The notes: generated from the letters alone by a model not told the origin. Shown: positions 7,836-13,413, counted from the first letter of the stretch. The stretch: DNA of 13,413 nt from Lachnospiraceae bacterium (GCA_017613225.1 JAGAEH010000158.1:1-13413); one strand, 5' to 3'. Translations and numbers: made by a program.

Positions 7836-8525
7836 TCAGTCTTTATAAAAGTATCCTGCTCCCCATTTGGTAAAAACATACTGCGGATCGGAGGGATTGG
7901 CCTCCACCTTTTCCCGCAGACGGCGGACGTGAACGTCCACGGTGCGCACGTCGCCGGGATAATCCGCGCCCCAGATCAGCTGCAGCAGCTGCTCCCTGGT
8001 ATAGACCTTGCCGGGGTTCGTGATCAGAAGCTCCAGCAGGTCGAATTCCTTGGTGGTCAGGTTGACTTCCCTGTCGTTGATGAAGATGCGGCGGCTCTCC
8101 GTGTCCATGGTGAGGCCGCGGACAGTGATGCGGTTGTCGGGCTTTGCGGGCTCCTTGCGTGCGCTCTTGTTGCGCCGCGTGATGGCCTTGATGCGGGCCT
8201 TGACCTCCAGGATGTTGAAAGGTTTTGTGATATAATCGTCGGCGCCGTACTCCAGGCCGAGGATCTTGTCCATGTCGCCGCCCTTTGCCGTCAGCATGAT
8301 GATCGGCACGTCCGAAGTCTCCCGCACCTGCTGGCAGACCTCCATGCCGTCCTTTTTGGGCAGCATCAGATCCAGGAGGATGATCTCGTAGTCGTTCTTC
8401 GCGATCATCTCCAGCGCCTCTTCGCCGTCATAGGCGCAGTCCACTTCCATTCCGTCCTGTTCCAGACTGAATTTCAATCCCTTCACGATCAGTTTTTCGT
8501 CGTCGACGACAAGTACCTTAGCCAT
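7836..8525 (-). CDS. OmpR/PhoB-family response regulator
   Basis: A 229-residue two-domain regulator. The receiver domain (1-115) carries acidic pocket D8-D9, phosphorylation site D52 (LLDLMLP), T79 and K101 (TKPF). The C-terminal winged-helix DNA-binding domain (about 130-229) has LTTKEFDLLELL, YTREQLLQLIWG and the recognition-helix region TVDVHVRRLREKVE. It should be phosphorylated by the kinase encoded next. The ATG directly abuts the comEA stop (TAAATG), with an AGGAGA site inside the end of comEA. Candidate targets, including the com operon itself, are not identifiable from this window. It resembles WalR/YycF-type regulators, but that assignment is not secure. Confidence 0.94.
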   Translation of the reverse strand: MAKVLVVDDEKLIVKGLKFSLEQDGMEVDCAYDGEEALEMIAKNDYEIILLDLMLPKKDGMEVCQQVRETSDVPIIMLTAKGGDMDKILGLEYGADDYITKPFNILEVKARIKAITRRNKSARKEPAKPDNRITVRGLTMDTESRRIFINDREVNLTTKEFDLLELLITNPGKVYTREQLLQLIWGADYPGDVRTVDVHVRRLREKVEANPSDPQYVFTKWGAGYFYKD

Positions 8526-9125
8526 TTAATCTCCTGTCTTGATCCTGTCCTTGATCTTTTGAAACGCGCTTTCCTTGATTCCCGGCACCTTCATGATGTC
8601 TTCGATCGTCTGAAAGCCTCCGTTTTCTTCCCGCCAGGCGATGATCGCCTGCGCCCTTGCTTGGCCGATGCCGGGGAGCTGCATCAGCTCCTCTTCTTTG
8701 GCCGTGTTGATGTTGATCAGACCGTCGTTTTGCTGCCGCCTGCTCTCCCGCAGGGACTCCGCCTCCGCCCTGGTGGGCACGCGGATCTGCTGTCCGTCCT
8801 CCACCGGCTGCGCCAGATTGCAGTAATCCCGGTCGGCTGTCGGCAGAAACCCGCCTGCGGCTATCACGGCGTCCTCGATCCGGCTTCCCGCCGGCAGTCT
8901 GTACACGCCTTCGTTCCGTACCGCTCCGCACACATGGACGATGAGGACCGGCTCCGCCGGGTCCAGAGACCCATCCGTCTCTCCGGCCCGCTGTTCCGTT
9001 TCCAGGGTGATCACCACCCCGTCTCTTCCCAGCGCCGCTTCGCTGCGCCCGCACAGAAACAGAGCTCCGGCGATCATCACGCAGAGACCGGCAACAACTG
9101 TGTAATACTTTTTCTTTTTCTTCAT
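8526..9125 (-). CDS. comEA: ComEA, DNA receptor for competence
   Basis: A 199-residue membrane-anchored double-stranded-DNA-binding protein that delivers DNA to the ComEC channel. It has a lysine-rich start and one transmembrane anchor (about 9-25), then an SLBB-type domain (about 60-117; VHVCGAVRNEGVYRLPAG). A Q/R/E-rich linker leads to the C-terminal helix-hairpin-helix domain (136-199) with the signature ININTA (137-142), LPGIG (150-154), GGFQTIEDIMKVPGI and a final helix. The SLBB plus HhH layout is typical of Gram-positive ComEA. It is the first gene of the operon, with GGAGG four bases before the ATG and its own promoter upstream. Confidence 0.95.
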   Translation of the reverse strand: MKKKKKYYTVVAGLCVMIAGALFLCGRSEAALGRDGVVITLETEQRAGETDGSLDPAEPVLIVHVCGAVRNEGVYRLPAGSRIEDAVIAAGGFLPTADRDYCNLAQPVEDGQQIRVPTRAEAESLRESRRQQNDGLININTAKEEELMQLPGIGQARAQAIIAWREENGGFQTIEDIMKVPGIKESAFQKIKDRIKTGD

Positions 9126-9158
9126 CCCGCCTCCCGGCGAGGATCCACTGTCTATATC

Positions 9159-9187
9159 ATTTTAATGAATAATTACGCCCAGTGCAA
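9159..9187 (-). promoter_or_regulatory. Promoter of the comEA-to-comEC operon
   Basis: On the minus strand, -35 TTGCAC (9182-9187), a 17-bp spacer and -10 TAAAAT (9159-9164). It lies 34 bp upstream of the comEA start, in an AT-rich divergent region shared with the CYTH gene. No other good promoter is seen further along the operon, where genes abut or overlap, so the two-component genes probably depend on it. Confidence 0.7.
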
Positions 9188-9250
9188 CCACTAAATGCTC
9201 AAAACAGTAACAAATCATCAACAAAACCGTAACAAAAACAGGGATTTTTG

Positions 9251-9259
9251 TGTTATTCT
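9251..9259 (+). promoter_or_regulatory. Extended -10 promoter of the CYTH gene
   Basis: TGTTATTCT fits the extended -10 form TGnTATnnT. No good -35 box is found 16-18 bp upstream. The expected transcription start, six or seven bases past the hexamer, falls at or next to the A of the ATG at 9266, which would make the mRNA leaderless. Confidence 0.5.
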
Positions 9260-9265
9260 TGGGAC

Positions 9266-9697
9266 ATGGAAATCGAACGCAAATTTTTACTGAAGAATAT
9301 CCCCGATGATCTGGAAAACTATCCCTGCACGCAGATCGAGCAGGCCTATCTCTGCCGCAAGCCAGTGGTGCGGGTGCGGCGGAACGGGGACCGCTTTGAA
9401 CTGACCTGCAAGGGAAAGGGAAAGATGGTCCGGGAAGAGATCAATCTTCCTCTCTCCGAAGAAGCCTACCTGTCCCTGCGCGCCAAGGCGGAGGGTACGG
9501 TGATCTTCAAACGCCGCTACCGGATCCCCTATGGGAAGTACACCATTGAGCTGGATCATTTTGAGGCTCCCCGCGCGGGGCTGTGGCTGGCGGAAGTGGA
9601 GTTCCCCACCGAGGAAGAGGCCCTGTCCTTCGTCCCTCCCGAGTGGTTCGGAGAGGACGTGACGCAGGACAAGGCCTATCACAACGCAAACATGTGA
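9266..9697 (+). CDS. CYTH-domain (triphosphate tunnel metalloenzyme) protein
   Basis: A 143-residue single-domain CYTH protein. These enzymes form an eight-stranded tunnel and hydrolyse inorganic triphosphate or other organic triphosphates with a divalent metal. The N-terminal signature ExExK is E2, E4 and K6 of MEIERKFLL. Later strands show the usual alternating charged residues: RVRRNGDRFELTCKGKG, REEINLPL, FKRRYRIP, TIELDHFE and WLAEVEFPTEEEA. Length is normal for small bacterial members. The ATG at 9266 fits family proteins; an in-frame TTG at 9248 would add six residues but overlaps the -10 box. No clear ribosome site precedes the ATG (only TTGGGAC). It is the only plus-strand gene here. 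The true substrate cannot be named. Confidence 0.88.
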   Translation: MEIERKFLLKNIPDDLENYPCTQIEQAYLCRKPVVRVRRNGDRFELTCKGKGKMVREEINLPLSEEAYLSLRAKAEGTVIFKRRYRIPYGKYTIELDHFEAPRAGLWLAEVEFPTEEEALSFVPPEWFGEDVTQDKAYHNANM

Positions 9698-9722
9698 GGT
9701 AAGTTTCGTAGGCTGCCGGGGT

Positions 9723-9842
9723 CTGTGCGGCAAAAGGCACCGCCGTACGCTTTGAGAGTTGCTAAATCCGCCTGCCGCGCGCAGTCCCTGCGCGGCAAAA
9801 GGCACCGCCGTACGCTGCGAGAGCTACTAAGCTCGCCTGCCG
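9723..9842 (+). repeat. Two direct copies of a 55-base unit
   Basis: Positions 9723-9777 and 9788-9842 match at about 47 of 55 bases, offset by 65. Both contain GCGGCAAAAGGCACCGCCGTACGC, shown here as its two parts GCGGCAAAAGGCACC and GCCGTACGC. The second copy is also the left arm of the large palindrome, so the first copy is a duplicated arm that could pair with the same right arm. Confidence 0.85.
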
Positions 9843-9968
9843 TGCAGATGTACAAGCACTTTCCTGCGGAACTCGCTTCGCTCAGACAGGTCCTCGGAAA
9901 GTGCTATCTGCCCGTTGCCTCGCTAAGGGCTCTCGCAAAATGTACGGCTTGTGCTTCTTTTGCCGCGC
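9790..9968. repeat. Large intergenic palindrome, copy A of a structured repeat family
   Basis: The whole 295-bp gap between the converging CYTH and OGG genes holds no credible gene but a long foldable element. Perfect paired blocks from outside in are 9790-9801 with 9957-9968 (12 bp), 9807-9813 with 9942-9948 (7), 9817-9824 with 9929-9936 (8), 9844-9849 with 9906-9911 (6) and 9855-9864 with 9896-9905 (10). The apex contains the core ACTCGCTTCGCTCAGACA (9871-9888). Shared modules also occur in the second palindrome at 12281-12583. A small GCCTG-G-CAGGC palindrome follows at 9971-9981. It may stop transcription from both sides, but no T run marks it as a standard terminator. Confidence 0.85.
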
Positions 9969-9992
9969 ATGCCTGGCAGGCCGCGCCGGGCT

Positions 9993-10778
9993 TCATCCCT
10001 TCAGATCGTAATAAAAGATATACTGCTGCAGCACGCCGGCAAAGCCCCGATACCGCTCGAAGGGGAAGCCGGCGGGATACTGCGCGTCAAAGACCTGTCT
10101 GATGTGAGTGTCCACGGGGAAGGCGTCCAGATGATGCAGCGCGAACAGGCAGATGCAGTCCGCCACCTTGCCCCCCACGCCGAAGAGCTTCTGCAGTTCC
10201 TCCCGCACCCGGGGATAGGACATCTCTTTTATCGCTTCCAGATCCACCTCTCCCGATGCCGCCTGCCTGGCGGACCGCACCACATATTTGCTGCGGTAGC
10301 CCAGATTGCAGGGCATCAGAGCGTCCTCCGGAAGATCCGCCAGAGCCTCAGGTTCCGGAAAAGCGCGCCATCCGCCCCTGTCCTCCCCGTACCGGCTGCA
10401 GAGATTCTCAATGCAGCGCCGGATGCGGGGTAGGTTGTTCTGCTGGGAGATCAGAAAAGTGACGATCATCTCCCACAGGTCCTGCCGCAGGATGCGGATG
10501 CCGCTGCCGAAGGAGGCAGCCTTCTGAAGATATTCGTCCGCCGGATCGATGGCCGCGATGAACTGTCCGTAATCCGTCTCCAGATCAAAATAGGACCGCC
10601 AGAAGGAGAGATCCTCTTTCCGGCAGTCCAGTTCCAGAATATCATCTTTCTGCAGGGCAGACACGCGCCTGTCCCCTGCGTGGATCACAAAGCCTTTCCC
10701 CTCCGCGGTCATGCGGAAGCACTGGCCCGAAGCGGCGATCTGCGCCAGGTCCAGATGATCAGCCTTCAGCCGCTGCAT
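9993..10778 (-). CDS. ogg: 8-oxoguanine DNA glycosylase, OGG1 type
   Basis: A 261-residue bifunctional DNA glycosylase/AP lyase that removes 8-oxoguanine from DNA. The N-terminal OGG-type domain includes SGQCFRM (17-23), matching the SGQ-FRW motif of OGG1. The HhH-GPD domain carries LISQQNN, the hairpin LFGVGGKVADCICLFAL with the nucleophile K204, and the catalytic aspartate D223 in FPVDTHI. K204 and D223 keep the 19-residue spacing of human K249/D268. The ATG at 10778 shares its A with the TGA stop of the preceding gene (TGATG); an in-frame GTG at 10781 is an equally positioned alternative. This layout implies translational coupling with the nucleoside phosphorylase. Confidence 0.93.
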   Translation of the reverse strand: MQRLKADHLDLAQIAASGQCFRMTAEGKGFVIHAGDRRVSALQKDDILELDCRKEDLSFWRSYFDLETDYGQFIAAIDPADEYLQKAASFGSGIRILRQDLWEMIVTFLISQQNNLPRIRRCIENLCSRYGEDRGGWRAFPEPEALADLPEDALMPCNLGYRSKYVVRSARQAASGEVDLEAIKEMSYPRVREELQKLFGVGGKVADCICLFALHHLDAFPVDTHIRQVFDAQYPAGFPFERYRGFAGVLQQYIFYYDLKG

Positions 10779-11557
10779 CACCGGGCCTGATCTTTGGCGA
10801 TCAGGGTGCGGACGCTCTCCACCGCCAGCCGGATGGCCAGGTCCGTGTCATGCACGACAGGATTGTCCATGCATCTCTTTTCCCGTTCCTGATTGGCCAC
10901 CACAAGGAAGCAGGAGCCGCAGCGCACACCGCGGGCCGCTGCCACCGTAAACATGGCGGCGGATTCCATCTCCGAAGCCAGCGTGCCCAGGCGCAGCCAG
11001 GCCTGCCACTTGTTGATCAGTTCGTAGTCCACCGGCATGCTCTCGGGACTGTGCTGGCCGTAAAAGGAATCCTTGCACTCCACCACGCCCACATGATAGG
11101 GCAGGCCCATCTTTTCGGCGGTGTCCGCCATGGCCCGCAGCACGTTGAAATCCGCCACAGCAGGAAATTCAATGGGTGCGTACTCTTTCGAAGTGCCCTC
11201 CATGCGGATCGCGCCGCTGGCGATCACGATGTCCCCGCTCTTCACGTCCAGCTGCATGCCGCCGCAGGTGCCGATGCGGATGAAGGTGTCCGCGCCGCAC
11301 TTGATCAGTTCCTCCATGGCGATGGATGCCGAAGGCCCGCCGATGCCGGTGGAGGTGACGCTGACCTTCACGCCGTCCAGCGTTCCGGTATAGGTGACAT
11401 ACTCCCGGCTGTCCGCCACAAACTGCGGATCATCAAAGTACTTGGCGATCTTCTCGCAACGCTTGGGATCCCCCGGCATGATCACATACCGACCCACGTC
11501 GCCCTGGCCGCACTGGATGTGGTACTGTTTGCTCTGATCAACGGAATAGTTTTTCAT
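10778..11557 (-). CDS. udp: Uridine phosphorylase-family nucleoside phosphorylase
   Basis: A 259-residue member of the nucleoside phosphorylase I family, splitting a nucleoside with phosphate into base and ribose-1-phosphate (salvage, cytoplasm). Phosphate-site residues are G29-D30 in MPGDPKR and R94 in RIGTCGG; ribose binding is by E196-M197-E198 (ASEMESAAMF), the same numbering as E. coli Udp. The SGDIVIASGAIRMEGTSKEY and DSFYGQHSPESMPV segments favour uridine phosphorylase over purine enzymes. The Q-x-R uracil motif of E. coli reads Q168-H169-S170 here, so pyrimidine specificity is likely but not certain. The ATG has a strong TTAGGAGG site. It leads a two-gene unit with the DNA glycosylase. 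Confidence 0.88.
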   Translation of the reverse strand: MKNYSVDQSKQYHIQCGQGDVGRYVIMPGDPKRCEKIAKYFDDPQFVADSREYVTYTGTLDGVKVSVTSTGIGGPSASIAMEELIKCGADTFIRIGTCGGMQLDVKSGDIVIASGAIRMEGTSKEYAPIEFPAVADFNVLRAMADTAEKMGLPYHVGVVECKDSFYGQHSPESMPVDYELINKWQAWLRLGTLASEMESAAMFTVAAARGVRCGSCFLVVANQEREKRCMDNPVVHDTDLAIRLAVESVRTLIAKDQAR

Positions 11558-11624
11558 GATTCCTCCTAACTGTCATGGCAGTCATGGCGGCTGCCGACCG
11601 GGTATAATCTCCTTCTTCAGTGAC

Positions 11625-11633
11625 AGTATAGCA
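11625..11633 (-). promoter_or_regulatory. Extended -10 promoter of udp-ogg
   Basis: On the minus strand TGCTATACT is a perfect extended -10 (TGn plus TATACT, hexamer 11625-11630). No good -35 box is present at the right distance, which extended -10 promoters can tolerate. The leader to the ATG is about 60 bases and contains a small GGCAG/CTGCC hairpin. Confidence 0.6.
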
Positions 11634-11666
11634 GAATCCTGCTGAAATGGGGAAGATTTTCACAAC

Positions 11667-11697
11667 AAAAAAGCTGCCGTCCGATTTGGGCGGCAGC
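11667..11697 (-). terminator. Strong intrinsic terminator of hsp20
   Basis: On the minus strand a 10-bp stem (11673-11682 with 11688-11697, including one G-U pair), a 5-base loop and six T residues follow the hsp20 stop codon by about 14 bp. It isolates hsp20 from the udp unit downstream. Confidence 0.93.
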
Positions 11698-11711
11698 GGG
11701 GATGGAGTTTG

Positions 11712-12149
11712 TTATTCAATGGTGATGTACTTCTTTTCCTCGATCTTCTTCTGATCTTCCTTCGGTACGTTCACCACAAGGATGCCGTTTTCGAATCTCG
11801 CCTTGATGTCTTCCTCGGTGATGCGCTCGCCTACGTAGAAGGAACGCTTCATGGAGCCGGTGTAGCGCTCGCGGCGGATGTACTTGCCGTTCTCATCCTT
11901 TTCATCATTGTTCTTGGTGGTCTCGGCGCTGACGGTCAGATAACCCTTCTTGAGGGTGAGCTGTACGTTCTCCTTGGTGTAGCCGGGCAGGTCGATGGAA
12001 AGCTCATAGCCGTTTTCCAGTTCCTTTACATCAGTCCGCATGAACATGGGCTGCTCTCTCTTTTCAGGGGTCCTGTATACGGTCGGAAAGCCGAAGCCAT
12101 CCATGAAATCATCGAATAAACCGTCTCTGAAGATGCTGGGTACTAACAT
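11712..12149 (-). CDS. hsp20: Hsp20/alpha-crystallin small heat-shock protein
   Basis: A 145-residue ATP-independent holdase chaperone that keeps unfolding proteins soluble. The N-terminal arm starts MLVPSIFRDGLFDDFMDGF. The alpha-crystallin domain (about 38-135) contains TDVKELENGYELSIDLPGYTKENVQ, split by the family as strands beta2 to beta4, then YTGSMKRSFYVGE and the signature ARFENGILVVNVPK. The IxI-type tail is YITIE. An in-frame ATG at 12167 would add six residues but lies before the AAGGAGG ribosome site, which is placed 8 bases before the ATG at 12149; the latter is chosen. The CIRCE operator and promoter upstream put it under HrcA control. Confidence 0.95.
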   Translation of the reverse strand: MLVPSIFRDGLFDDFMDGFGFPTVYRTPEKREQPMFMRTDVKELENGYELSIDLPGYTKENVQLTLKKGYLTVSAETTKNNDEKDENGKYIRRERYTGSMKRSFYVGERITEEDIKARFENGILVVNVPKEDQKKIEEKKYITIE

Positions 12150-12209
12150 TTTGAAATCCTCCTTCATATGTGTCTGACCGGATCGGTCGTTCTTTTTTGT
12201 TCTGGCATA

Positions 12210-12238
12210 GTTATACCACTGTTGTTAGCACTCGTCAA
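12210..12238 (-). promoter_or_regulatory. hsp20 promoter
   Basis: On the minus strand, -35 TTGACG (12233-12238), a 17-bp spacer and -10 TATAAC (12210-12215). The -35 box lies inside the CIRCE operator, so bound HrcA would block RNA polymerase. The leader is about 55 bases and holds a small GACCG/CGGTC hairpin (12177-12189). Confidence 0.88.
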
Positions 12239-12254
12239 GAGTGAGTGCTAACAA
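12222..12254. promoter_or_regulatory. CIRCE operator (HrcA binding site)
   Basis: A perfect CIRCE element, TTAGCACTC-N9-GAGTGCTAA (12225-12251), extended on both sides by TTG/CAA to 12-bp arms. It is the operator of the heat-shock repressor HrcA, which represses class I heat-shock genes and is released on heat stress. It overlaps the -35 box of hsp20. Confidence 0.97.
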
Positions 12255-12280
12255 TTTCTGTGAAACCTTTGTGAACAAAA

Positions 12281-12583
12281 GTGCACGGGATCAGCCTGGC
12301 ATAGCTGCGAACAAGACAAGGCAGCATTTGACAAAAGCCCTTAGCGAAGCAACGGCCGGATCGAGCCTTTCAAGTCTTGTCTGAGCGAAGCGAGTTACGC
12401 AGAAAGGCGAGTGTATATCCGGACGGAAGCTGAGCTTTACCGGGCTACTAAGCTCGCACAGCTCGCTAAGGGCCCGGTATGCGTCGCACGTAAGGCGCTG
12501 CAAGCACCGCCTAAGTGCTCTCGCAAAGTCGCTTTTGTCCCGCTGCCGGTCTTTCGCAGCTCATGCAGAACGATCCCGTGCGC
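12281..12583. repeat. Large intergenic palindrome, copy B of a structured repeat family
   Basis: The 340-bp gap between the hsp20 operator and the membrane-protein genes holds no convincing gene but a 303-base foldable element. Paired blocks: 12281-12292 with 12572-12583 (12 bp, one G-U), 12303-12311 with 12553-12561 (9), 12320-12325 with 12542-12547 (6) and 12330-12338 with 12531-12539 (9). Inside are local hairpins 12365-12371 with 12402-12408 and 12438-12445 with 12472-12479. A competing 11-bp pairing is 12337-12347 with 12463-12473. Four modules are shared with the palindrome at 9790-9968, including an identical 18-base core (12378-12395, reverse orientation). Confidence 0.87.
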
Positions 12584-12592
12584 AGGGGAGGA

Positions 12593-13057
12593 TCAGCCTA
12601 TGTAGATGGGCAGCATCATGGTATAAGGCGCCGTAAAGAGAGCCAGCATCAGGCTCAGGAAGCGGATCTGAGCAGGTTCCAGATCCGTCTTTTTAAAGGA
12701 GAATTTTAAATTCAGAAAATAGATCAGCACACCGGCCAGGATCACTCCGGGTATCGTGATCCACATCACATCCGGCCACACATAGATGTCCAGGCGCCGT
12801 TCCAGCAGGCCGTAGTGCAGGACCATCGTGATGAGAGCCCCCGCCAGATCCGCCAGAAAGCCGAACAGCACCACCCGGACGATACTGGCTTTCCAGACTG
12901 CCTTCCAGTCCAGCTTTTTCGCTCTGCCGGCCAGGATCAGCACCAGGCTGTCCACGGCAAAGTCGAAGGGGATGAGCAGCAGCCACAGCAGCGTCGGAAA
13001 CAGGTAGATCAGGTAGATCGGAAATATCAGGTTGTAAAGCTTTACTCCCTTTTTCAT
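12593..13057 (-). CDS. Small integral membrane protein, family not recognised
   Basis: A 154-residue protein with about four hydrophobic spans (roughly 8-32, 56-82, 94-116 and 128-152) separated by short charged stretches such as RAKKLDWKAVWK and LKFSFKKTDLEP. It ends with the striking FTAPYTMMLPIYIG. I do not recognise the family and see no catalytic motif. It begins 3 bp after the stop of a clearly paralogous gene, with which it shares KLDWK, WPD, LAGVLIYF, KFSF, LEP and FTAPYTMM, so the two arose by tandem duplication and are probably co-transcribed and co-assembled. The ribosome site is weak (TGAGAA). The gene is followed within 10 bp by the large palindrome. Confidence 0.8.
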   Translation of the reverse strand: MKKGVKLYNLIFPIYLIYLFPTLLWLLLIPFDFAVDSLVLILAGRAKKLDWKAVWKASIVRVVLFGFLADLAGALITMVLHYGLLERRLDIYVWPDVMWITIPGVILAGVLIYFLNLKFSFKKTDLEPAQIRFLSLMLALFTAPYTMMLPIYIG

Positions 13058-13060
13058 TTC

Positions 13061-13413
13061 TCAGTGCAGGTAGTAGGGGATCATCATGGTGTAGGGCGCC
13101 GTAAAGATAGCCAGCATGAGGCAGATATGATGGACCTGCTCCGGCTCCAGCTTCGCCTTCCTGAAGGAGAACTTTTTATTGACAAAGTAGATCAGCACGC
13201 CTGCCAGCGCGATGCCGGGCAGGGTGAGAAAGATCAGATCCGGCCAGGTAAAGAGGTTCAGCCCTTCAAAGACCGTCGCCGCCAGGACCCAGGTCAGCGC
13301 GCAGCCGACGAAATCACACAAAAAGCCGATCCACACCACGTTCAGGATGCTCTTCTTCCATACGTTCTTCCAATCCAGCTTTCTGGACTTCGCGGCCAGG
13401 ATCACCACGAGAC
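13061..13413 (-). CDS. Paralogous small membrane protein, C-terminal part
   Basis: The reading frame stays open to the window edge, and its first visible residues (LVVILAAKSRKLDWK) align with the interior of the next gene (LVLILAGRAKKLDWK). The true start, with roughly 35 more residues including the first membrane span, therefore lies beyond 13413; an internal GTG at 13408 is not the start. The visible 116 residues contain about three hydrophobic spans and end with FTAPYTMMIPYYLH. By eye it is about half identical to its neighbour. No function can be assigned. Confidence 0.78.
   Translation of the reverse strand, partial: LVVILAAKSRKLDWKNVWKKSILNVVWIGFLCDFVGCALTWVLAATVFEGLNLFTWPDLIFLTLPGIALAGVLIYFVNKKFSFRKAKLEPEQVHHICLMLAIFTAPYTMMIPYYLH

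Noticed and set aside
6865..7848. Plus-strand open frame of 327 codons opposite the histidine kinase
   Set aside because: It is antisense to a kinase with all catalytic boxes; the composition is that of a complement frame.
7929..9194. Plus-strand open frame of 421 codons opposite the response regulator and comEA
   Set aside because: It is an antisense shadow of two well-supported genes, has no recognisable domain and no ribosome site, and is histidine/aspartate/leucine-rich as expected of the complement of GC-rich coding DNA.
9723..9842. Direct repeats considered as a CRISPR array
   Set aside because: There are only two diverged 55-base copies with a 10-base gap, no spacer pattern and no cas gene nearby.
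12150..12167. Six-residue N-terminal extension of Hsp20
   Set aside because: The extension codons contain the AAGGAGG ribosome site that serves the ATG at 12149.
12150..12203. RNA thermometer in the hsp20 leader
   Set aside because: The only visible hairpin (GACCG/CGGTC) does not cover the ribosome site, and the CIRCE operator already explains heat control.
12291..12605. Short frames on both strands (70 and 64 codons) within palindrome B
   Set aside because: They fall wholly inside a self-complementary non-coding element, lack ribosome sites and show no family features.

Overview
This window looks like chromosomal DNA from a fairly GC-rich Firmicute, most likely class Clostridia (Lachnospiraceae-like). 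That placement is an inference from the protein families, the strong AGGAGG ribosome sites, the sigma-A-type promoters and the CIRCE heat-shock operator. There is no phage, insertion sequence, tRNA, rRNA or CRISPR array. Every gene except one lies on the minus strand, so transcription mostly runs from high to low coordinates.

Right end (13413 to 11700): two tandem paralogous small membrane proteins of unknown function, the first cut by the window edge. They are followed by a 300-bp palindromic non-coding element, then an Hsp20 chaperone gene with a perfect CIRCE operator overlapping its promoter and a strong intrinsic terminator behind it. Next (11640 to 9990) is a two-gene unit, a uridine-phosphorylase-family enzyme translationally coupled to an OGG-type 8-oxoguanine DNA glycosylase. 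It runs into a second palindromic element (9723-9968), which separates it from the only plus-strand gene, a CYTH-domain triphosphate-tunnel protein that may be leaderless.

Middle (9187 to 3521): a tightly packed five-gene operon reading comEA, OmpR-family response regulator, sensor histidine kinase, GerMN-domain lipoprotein, comEC. Competence DNA-uptake genes thus flank a two-component signalling module. ComEC appears to lack the soluble OB-fold domain usually found near its N-terminus.

Left part (3483 to 1): a mazEF-type toxin-antitoxin pair with its own promoter and palindromic operator. Only 18 bp further on is an iron-dependent alcohol dehydrogenase ending in a hairpin terminator. Then a near-consensus promoter drives tdh-kbl, which converts threonine through 2-amino-3-ketobutyrate to glycine and acetyl-CoA; kbl is cut by the window edge.

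The least explained feature is the pair of large intergenic palindromes at 9723-9968 and 12281-12583. They share exact modules (an 18-nt identical core, a 20-nt module with one mismatch and two shorter ones) in mixed orientations. Their outer arms differ in sequence, yet within each copy the arms remain complementary to each other. This suggests a structured, dispersed repeat family.
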